Below are positions 59,488 to 64,000 of a stretch of 64,000 bases of DNA, piece after piece (position 1 is the stretch's first letter; the number at the start of each line of letters is the position of its first letter). The notes below the pieces were generated by a model that worked only from the letters and a program-made list of their open reading frames with translations, did not search any database and was not told the origin of the DNA. Position numbers and translations under genes: made by a program. The stretch lies in assembly GCA_900759385.1 (NCBI GenBank), contig CAAEUZ010000056.1, positions 1-64,000 of the forward strand, written 5' to 3'. Source of the DNA: an uncultured Oscillospiraceae bacterium (GTDB lineage: Bacteria > Bacillota > Clostridia > Oscillospirales > Oscillospiraceae).

Positions 59488-60873
59488 ATGAGAAAGGGAC
59501 TGTACACGGCAATTACTGCGCTTTTTGCGGTGCTGCTCCTCACCGGCTGCGGCGGGGAACAGGCGGAGCCGCTGGACTTGCGCGCAGAGTACGCCATTGA
59601 CGCCGTGCTGGAGCCGGAGGCGGAGCGGCTCGCATTCACGCAGAGCGTCACGGTGCGCAACGGCGGCGACAACGCCACGGAAGAGCTGTGGTTCCAGCTC
59701 AGGGCGAACCGCTTTGCGGCGGAGGACGCAAAGCTGACCGTCTCGTCCGTCACCGGCGCGGACGGAGAGCCGCTGGAATATGAGCTGAGCGGGTATGATC
59801 AGCTCTGCCGCGTGGCGCTGCCGGCGCCGCTCGAAGGCGGCGGGACGGCGACGGTGAACTTTACCTGCGAACTGGGCATACCGGAGTGTGTCCGGCTGCT
59901 CGGCACAGACCGGTACGGGCAGATACACCTGCCGTATTTCTACGCCCAGCTCGCCGTCTGCGACGAAAACGGCTGGGACAGGAGCTTCTGGAACCCCGAC
60001 AACGCGGAGACCGACGGGCGCTATGCCGTCCCGGCCGATTTCCGTCTCGCGGTCACGGCCCCCGAGAGCTACGCTCTGGCGTCCAACGGCGAACTCGTCT
60101 CCCGCGAGACGGGCGGCGGGCTCACGCGCTGGGAGTTTGAGGCGGAAAACCGGCGGGAAATCATGCTCACGGCCAGCGAGAACTATGTTTTGCGAGAATC
60201 CGACGCGGGCGATGTCCATATAACCGCTCTCTTTGACTCGACTGTCAATACACCTGAGGAGATGGACGCCGCCATGGAGGCGGCGGAGTTCGGGATTGAA
60301 TACTTTGAAGGGGCCTTCGGCCCATATCCCTACGATGAACTTGTTATGTCAACCGGCGCTGTGCCGTCAACAGGTATGCCGGCCAGCCTGGAGAGCAGCG
60401 GGATGTTCACAATACAGCTCGAGCGCGGCACCAATTACACCCTCTATCACGAGCTGGCGCACCAGTGGTTCTACTGCCTCGTCGGCAACAGCGAGGTCAC
60501 CGACTGCTGGCTGGACGAAGCTTTCGCCACCTGGGCCGCTTACCTGTGCATGGAGGCGGCGGGGGAGGACGCGGACACACGCTGGGAGCTGTGCGAAATG
60601 GACGCTGAGAATATCGCCGGGCGGGGATACAGATATATCAACGTCCCGCTCGACGGGGCGGACACCTTCAAGATAGTCTTTTATGAGCGCGGGGCAATGT
60701 TCCTGCGCGAGCTGGAGGAGGCCGTAGGGCGGGACGAGTTCCTGAACTTCGTCCGCGGTTACTGCGAAGAGTTCGCCTTTGAGAATGTCAGCACTGCGGA
60801 CTTTGCGGAATACCTGAGCGCCAACATGCCCGCCGATGTCAGCGGCATCGTGGCGGAGTATATTGAGCTGTAA
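59488..60873 (+). CDS. M1-family zinc metallopeptidase lipoprotein
   Basis: This 461-residue secreted, lipid-anchored aminopeptidase-like enzyme has a signal peptide ending in lipobox LLTGC (Cys20). The zinc site is HELAH (His321, Glu322, His325) with the third ligand Glu344 (LDEAFATW), spaced as in M1. The N-terminal beta domain is present, but the large C-terminal helical domain of full M1 enzymes is missing. ATG 59488 is chosen because it begins the signal peptide. It is third in the sigma operon, so its expression may respond to that sigma factor. Confidence 0.92.
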   Translation: MRKGLYTAITALFAVLLLTGCGGEQAEPLDLRAEYAIDAVLEPEAERLAFTQSVTVRNGGDNATEELWFQLRANRFAAEDAKLTVSSVTGADGEPLEYELSGYDQLCRVALPAPLEGGGTATVNFTCELGIPECVRLLGTDRYGQIHLPYFYAQLAVCDENGWDRSFWNPDNAETDGRYAVPADFRLAVTAPESYALASNGELVSRETGGGLTRWEFEAENRREIMLTASENYVLRESDAGDVHITALFDSTVNTPEEMDAAMEAAEFGIEYFEGAFGPYPYDELVMSTGAVPSTGMPASLESSGMFTIQLERGTNYTLYHELAHQWFYCLVGNSEVTDCWLDEAFATWAAYLCMEAAGEDADTRWELCEMDAENIAGRGYRYINVPLDGADTFKIVFYERGAMFLRELEEAVGRDEFLNFVRGYCEEFAFENVSTADFAEYLSANMPADVSGIVAEYIEL

Positions 60874-60906
60874 AAAGGCCGCCGTCCGTCAGACCGTAAA
60901 AAAGTG

Positions 60907-60937
60907 AGGCCCGCCATACCGGCGGGCCTTTTTCATT
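60907..60937 (+). terminator. Terminator of the sigma-DUF4179-peptidase operon
   Basis: GGCCCGCC and GGCGGGCC pair around ATAC, followed by TTTTTC. It may also serve the converging small gene. Confidence 0.88.
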
Positions 60938-60944
60938 GCGGGTT

Positions 60945-61223
60945 TTATGATTTCCTGGTCATGGATTTGAGATACAATAGCTGAAGGCTGATGACGCCGA
61001 GCCCGAAGCTTATGAAAGCGGACAGGGCAAAGGCGCTGCGGAAACGCTCCATTGACCAGCCGGAGTCCCCGAAAACGCCGAACAGCCGGTGCATGACGCT
61101 GTACATGGCGGAGATGCTGCCGTCCTGCGGGACGAGATTGTGGCTGTAGTTGTTCCAGAGGTCAACCGTAATCAGCAGAGACAGAACGAACAGGGCAATG
61201 GCGACTATAGGCAGCTTTTTCAT
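60945..61223 (-). CDS. Small two-helix membrane protein of unknown function
   Basis: This 92-residue protein has hydrophobic segments at about 5-22 (IVAIALFVLSLLITVDLW) and 66-86 (ALSAFISFGLGVISLQLLYL), joined by a polar loop of about 40 residues expected to face outside. No family is recognised. ATG 61223 follows GGGAAGGTGAG, and a good promoter lies upstream, so it is likely real and expressed on its own. Confidence 0.8.
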   Translation of the reverse strand: MKKLPIVAIALFVLSLLITVDLWNNYSHNLVPQDGSISAMYSVMHRLFGVFGDSGWSMERFRSAFALSAFISFGLGVISLQLLYLKSMTRKS

Positions 61224-61252
61224 GTTCTCTCACCTTCCCACGGGTTGGGGAC

Positions 61253-61281
61253 ATTATATCACAGGTTTGTCGCAGGGGCAA
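61253..61281 (-). promoter_or_regulatory. Promoter of the small membrane protein gene
   Basis: On the minus strand TTGCCC (61281-61276), a 17-nt spacer and TATAAT (61258-61253) lie just after the obgE stop codon. Confidence 0.78.
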
Positions 61282-61299
61282 CCGCCCAGACGGCGCGTT

Positions 61300-62583
61300 T
61301 CAGCTCTGGTATTCAAACTCGATGTCGTAGATGCTCACTGTGTCGCCGTCGGTTATGCCCTCGGCCTCGAGCCGGTCGAAGAACCCGGCCTGGCGCAGGC
61401 GGCGGTCGAAGTACATGCGGCTCTCATAGTCGCCGAAGTTTATGCTGGCGACCAGGCGGGCGAGCCACTCGCCCTCGCAGAACCAGGTGTCGCCGTCGTG
61501 GACGATGCGGATGTCCTCCGGCGAGCTGAGCTCCGGCTCGGGCGGGACATAGTCCGGCTCGTAGACCGTGACAGGGGGGAGGTGGTCGAGCTCCGCGGCG
61601 GCGGCCTGCATGAGCTCGCGCGAGCCCTGGGTAGTGGCGGCGGAGAGCTCGAAGAGGCGGAAACCCATGGACTCCACGTGCTCGCGCAGCCGCTGCAGAT
61701 TGTCGCTGTCGGGCTCAAGCAGGTCGCACTTGTTGGCGGCCACTAGCTGGGGACGTCCGGCGAGCTCGGGGCTCCAGCTCTCCAGCTCGGCGCAGATGGC
61801 GTCAAAATCCTCGACGGGGTCACGCCCCTCGCTGCCGGAGACGTCCACCAGGTGGATGAGCAGGCGGCAGCGGTCGATATGCCGCAGGAAGTCGTGGCCG
61901 AGGCCTGCGCCCTCACTGGCGCCCTCGATGATGCCGGGGATATCGGCCAGCACAAAGCTCTGCCCCTCGCCGACGTACACGACGCCGAGGTTGGGGAACA
62001 GCGTGGTGAAGTGGTAGTTCGCTATCTTGGGATGGGCGTTGGACACCACGCTCAAAAGCGTGCTCTTGCCCACGTTGGGGAAGCCCACCAGGCCCACGTC
62101 GGCCAGCAGCTTGAGCTCCAGCAGCACGGTGTGCGCCTCGCCGGGCAGGCCGGGCTTGGCGAAGCGGGGCGTCTGGCGCGTGGCTGTGGCGAAGCGCTTG
62201 TTGCCCCAGCCGCCGCGGCCGCCGCGGCAGGCGACAAAGTCCTCGCCGGAGCTCATGTCGTGCATGATGGCGCCGGTGTCCGCGTCGCGGATGACGGTGC
62301 CGACGGGGACGCGCAGGACAATGCTCTCACCGTCCCGGCCCGTGCAGCGCTTGCCGCCGCCGGGGGCGCCGTTCCCGGCTGTGAACTTGCGCTTGTAGCG
62401 GAAGTCCATGAGCGTGTTCATGTGGGGGTCAACGCGGAAGATAACGTCGCCGCCGCGGCCGCCGTCACCGCCGTCCGGCCCGCCGGCCGCGACGTATTTC
62501 TCGCGGTGGAAGCTGACAGCCCCGTCGCCGCCCTTGCCGGCGCTGATATTTATGGTTACCTTGTCAACAAAGGGTGAGGCCAT
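61300..62583 (-). CDS. obgE: Obg-family GTPase (ribosome assembly and stress)
   Basis: This 427-residue essential GTPase acts in 50S subunit maturation. The glycine-rich Obg fold occupies about 1-158 (VTINISAGKGGDGAVSFHRE). The G domain has the P-loop GFPNVGKSTL, DIPGIIEGAS, and NKCD. A C-terminal OCT domain (about 350-427, GDTWFCEGEWLARLVASINF) is present, as is usual in Firmicutes. ATG 62583 follows AAGGAGG. Normally obg follows rpmA closely; here 607 bp with hairpin repeats separate them. Confidence 0.97.
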   Translation of the reverse strand: MASPFVDKVTINISAGKGGDGAVSFHREKYVAAGGPDGGDGGRGGDVIFRVDPHMNTLMDFRYKRKFTAGNGAPGGGKRCTGRDGESIVLRVPVGTVIRDADTGAIMHDMSSGEDFVACRGGRGGWGNKRFATATRQTPRFAKPGLPGEAHTVLLELKLLADVGLVGFPNVGKSTLLSVVSNAHPKIANYHFTTLFPNLGVVYVGEGQSFVLADIPGIIEGASEGAGLGHDFLRHIDRCRLLIHLVDVSGSEGRDPVEDFDAICAELESWSPELAGRPQLVAANKCDLLEPDSDNLQRLREHVESMGFRLFELSAATTQGSRELMQAAAAELDHLPPVTVYEPDYVPPEPELSSPEDIRIVHDGDTWFCEGEWLARLVASINFGDYESRMYFDRRLRQAGFFDRLEAEGITDGDTVSIYDIEFEYQS

Positions 62584-62633
62584 TGTTTGTCCTCCTTGAT
62601 GTTATTTTTTCGCCGGCTGCACCGGCGGGTCTC

Positions 62634-62676
62634 CTGAGGGGTTTCTTTTTGTGCTTGCCAAAAAGAAATCCCTCAG
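62634..62676. repeat. Long hairpin repeat, copy 1
   Basis: CTGAGGG-G-TTTCTTTTTG and CAAAAAGAAA-T-CCCTCAG pair over 18 positions around the loop TGCTTGC. The TTTCTTT...CTTGCC...AAAGAAA core is shared with copy 2. Confidence 0.8.
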
Positions 62677-63062
62677 ACTCCAAAGAGAAAGGCGCTTTTG
62701 ATGCGATACGCACGAAAGGGTGCGTTTTGACCTTCGTTGGATGCTGTTCCGAGGTGTGTATCCCTGGTGGGCATACGTCTGAGCCTCCAAAACCGCGGAT
62801 TTCGCTTCGCGGCCGCTTACGTGCGGTTAGTTTAGGTCGCTGGACGCTGAAAACCAGGCGTTGGCCGCGTTTATGCACCACCATGTAAGGGACGGCGTCC
62901 CCGACGTCCCGCGGTCGAATTATTGCCCACGGAGTGCACGCGAAGCGAAACGCACGGAACTTGAGGCATCCGCGTATACCGCTCAGGGATTGCAGCGCCG
63001 GATTATAACCGTGGTAAATCAGTGCAGATTTTACGCCGGTCTATTGCCCAAAGCGCATTTCC

Positions 63063-63118
63063 TTTCGGGGGTCCGGGGACGCTTTCTTTGGGCAAGACCA
63101 AAGAAAGCGCCCCCGAAA
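63063..63118. repeat. Long hairpin repeat, copy 2
   Basis: GCTTTCTTTGG (63081-63091) and CCAAAGAAAGC (63098-63108) flank the loop GCAAGA. TTTCGGGGG (63063-63071) and CCCCCGAAA (63110-63118) extend the stem past a bulge. The loop is in opposite orientation to copy 1. Confidence 0.8.
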
Positions 63119-63149
63119 TCTCCCTGCCGCCGTTCAAGGCGGCTTGCGG

Positions 63150-63187
63150 CAATAAAAAACGCGGACGGGTCGTGCCCGTCCGCGCAT
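63150..63187 (-). terminator. Terminator of the rplU-rpmA unit
   Basis: On the minus strand GCGCGGACGGG and CCCGTCCGCG pair around CACGA, followed by TTTTTTATT. Confidence 0.9.
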
Positions 63188-63190
63188 CTG

Positions 63191-63454
63191 TTACTGAGCG
63201 ATTTCCTCGTAAACGGAGACCTTCTTGCGGTCCTTGCCGTAACGCTCAAACCTCACGGTGCCGTTGACCAGGGAGAACAGGGTGTCGTCCTTGCCCTTGC
63301 CGACATTGGTGCCGGGGTGGATCTTGGTGCCGCGCTGGCGGACGAGGATATTGCCCGCGAGGACATACTGGCCGTCGGCACGCTTGGCGCCGAGACGCTT
63401 GGACTCGCTGTCACGACCGTTCTTGGTCGAACCCATACCTTTTTTATGAGCCAT
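63191..63454 (-). CDS. rpmA: 50S ribosomal protein L27
   Basis: This 87-residue ribosomal protein has its N-terminus reaching the peptidyl-transferase centre: [16 protein letters not shown], then [20 protein letters not shown]. It starts directly at the mature AHKKG end, so it lacks the cleavable N-terminal extension of many Firmicute L27 proteins. Fittingly, the gene for the Prp processing protease, usually between rplU and rpmA, is absent. ATG 63454 follows TGGAGGTG. Confidence 0.98.
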   Translation of the reverse strand: MAHKKGMGSTKNGRDSESKRLGAKRADGQYVLAGNILVRQRGTKIHPGTNVGKGKDDTLFSLVNGTVRFERYGKDRKKVSVYEEIAQ

Positions 63455-63494
63455 GTGTATTACACCTCCAAATGTCTGATTGTGCCGTGTCCAC

Positions 63495-63806
63495 TCAGCC
63501 GATGGTCTCTATCTGGACCTTCGTGTAGGGCTGCCTGTGGCCCTGCAGACGCTGATAGCCCTTCTTGGGCTTCATCTTGTAGACGCGGACCTTCTTGCCC
63601 TTGCCGTTCTTGACGACGTTGCCGGTGACGACCGCGCCCTCGATAACAGGGGTGCCGAACACGCTGCCCGCCTCGTCGATAACGGCGAGAACACGGTCAA
63701 ACTTGACGGTGGAGCCGGCCTCGGCCTCGAGCTTCTCAACGTAGATGACGTCGCCCTCAGCCACGCGGTACTGCTTACCGCCGGTCTCGATTACTGCATG
63801 CTTCAT
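63495..63806 (-). CDS. rplU: 50S ribosomal protein L21
   Basis: This 103-residue ribosomal protein has the canonical start [19 protein letters not shown] and the C-terminal RNA-binding [20 protein letters not shown]. It is the first gene of the rplU-rpmA operon, with 40 nt between the two. AGAGAGGATG precedes the start codon with a normal gap. Confidence 0.98.
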   Translation of the reverse strand: MKHAVIETGGKQYRVAEGDVIYVEKLEAEAGSTVKFDRVLAVIDEAGSVFGTPVIEGAVVTGNVVKNGKGKKVRVYKMKPKKGYQRLQGHRQPYTKVQIETIG

Positions 63807-63918
63807 TTCTTTTCATCCTCTCTGAAAGAGACTCGCTCTCGGGGCGGGACACACGTCCGCTTCTCGTGCCCTGTCAATGCGGCTCAAATATGATACCACG
63901 CAAAAGCCGCCATGTCAA
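63807..63918 (-). promoter_or_regulatory. rplU promoter and L21-type leader
   Basis: On the minus strand TTGACA (63918-63913), a 17-nt spacer and TATCAT (63895-63890) form a strong promoter. The leader of about 78 nt is GC-rich with pairing segments (CGAGAGCGAGTCTC, TTTCAGAGAGGA) and is in the position of the Firmicute L21 autoregulatory leader. I did not verify the consensus fold. Confidence 0.75.
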
Positions 63919-64000
63919 CGAAAAATTACGTTTCTGCGGCATTTGGCCAGCAATCCCCGTCATTTTGACAGCTGGTCTGACCAAAGTCTGAGAAAAGGTT

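Larger units (their letters stand above)
62584..63150. other. Gene-free stretch between rpmA and obgE
   Basis: I find no convincing gene here; the open frames have no ribosome sites or recognisable domains. A small CGCCGG/CCGGCG hairpin (62611-62627) lies before the obgE ribosome site. Two long related hairpins flank about 390 bp of unremarkable sequence. The obgE promoter must lie here, or obgE is read through from rplU-rpmA. Confidence 0.6.

Noticed and set aside
1..64000. CRISPR array, integrase, insertion sequence or attachment-site duplication
   Set aside because: I looked for regularly spaced repeats, transposase or recombinase motifs and repeats next to tRNA-Ala and found none. The only repeat elements are the hairpins listed.

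Overview
The window is a GC-rich (about 60%) bacterial chromosome segment. It looks like an endospore-forming Clostridia member, most likely an Oscillospiraceae/Ruminococcaceae-type gut Firmicute. The evidence is the long Gram-positive SRP RNA next to dnaX, an alpha/beta small acid-soluble spore protein, strong AGGAGG ribosome sites, CsoR copper control, many LacI/TetR-controlled transport operons, and the order rplU-rpmA-obgE. No phage, CRISPR array, rRNA or intact transposon was seen. Taxonomy is an inference from gene content only.

Layout. 1-1.7 kb: 5' part of dnaX (minus), the SRP RNA gene and, divergently, tRNA-Ala(CGC). 2-4.9 kb: M16C metalloprotease. 5.2-14.3 kb: one long operon for an Opp/Dpp-type transporter in which nearly every subunit departs from the textbook form: a substrate-binding lipoprotein that reads as circularly permuted, a permease with a large outer domain, an ATPase with an inserted coiled coil, a second ATPase with a membrane tail, and a degenerate ApbE-like membrane protein. 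14.4-18.1 kb: copper module csoR-copA-copZ with a double CsoR operator. 18.1-19.6 kb (minus): SRAP-domain protein and a GT8 glycosyltransferase. 19.7-24.4 kb: TetR regulator, a large palindromic operator, a small unknown protein and a heterodimeric ABC exporter.

24.5-34.4 kb: a LacI-controlled catabolic locus (ribose-type ABC importer, three xylose-isomerase-like TIM barrels, a zinc alcohol dehydrogenase, a Gfo/Idh/MocA dehydrogenase) with candidate operators on both transcription units. 34.4-44.8 kb: a second LacI-controlled divergent locus for glycoside use (GH65 phosphorylase-like and GH125-like enzymes one way; LacI, maltose-type ABC importer and a GH31 glucosidase the other). 44.8-47.4 kb: a TetM-like translational GTPase fused to a Rae1/YacP-type NYN nuclease domain. 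47.7-49.0 kb: an SDR followed by two gene remnants meeting head to head at a deletion scar. 49.2-54.9 kb: PucR regulator, DUF917 hydantoinase-like protein, NCS1 permease and an M20C dipeptidase.

55-64 kb: a lipoprotein, an orphan 13-bp inverted repeat, the spore protein, a VanZ-RDD membrane fusion, an ECF sigma factor with a DUF4179-like membrane partner and an M1 peptidase lipoprotein, a small membrane protein, obgE, a 600-bp gap with two related long hairpins, rpmA and rplU with its promoter. Most units end in clear hairpin terminators. The three importer operons also carry a GC-rich hairpin directly after the binding-protein gene.
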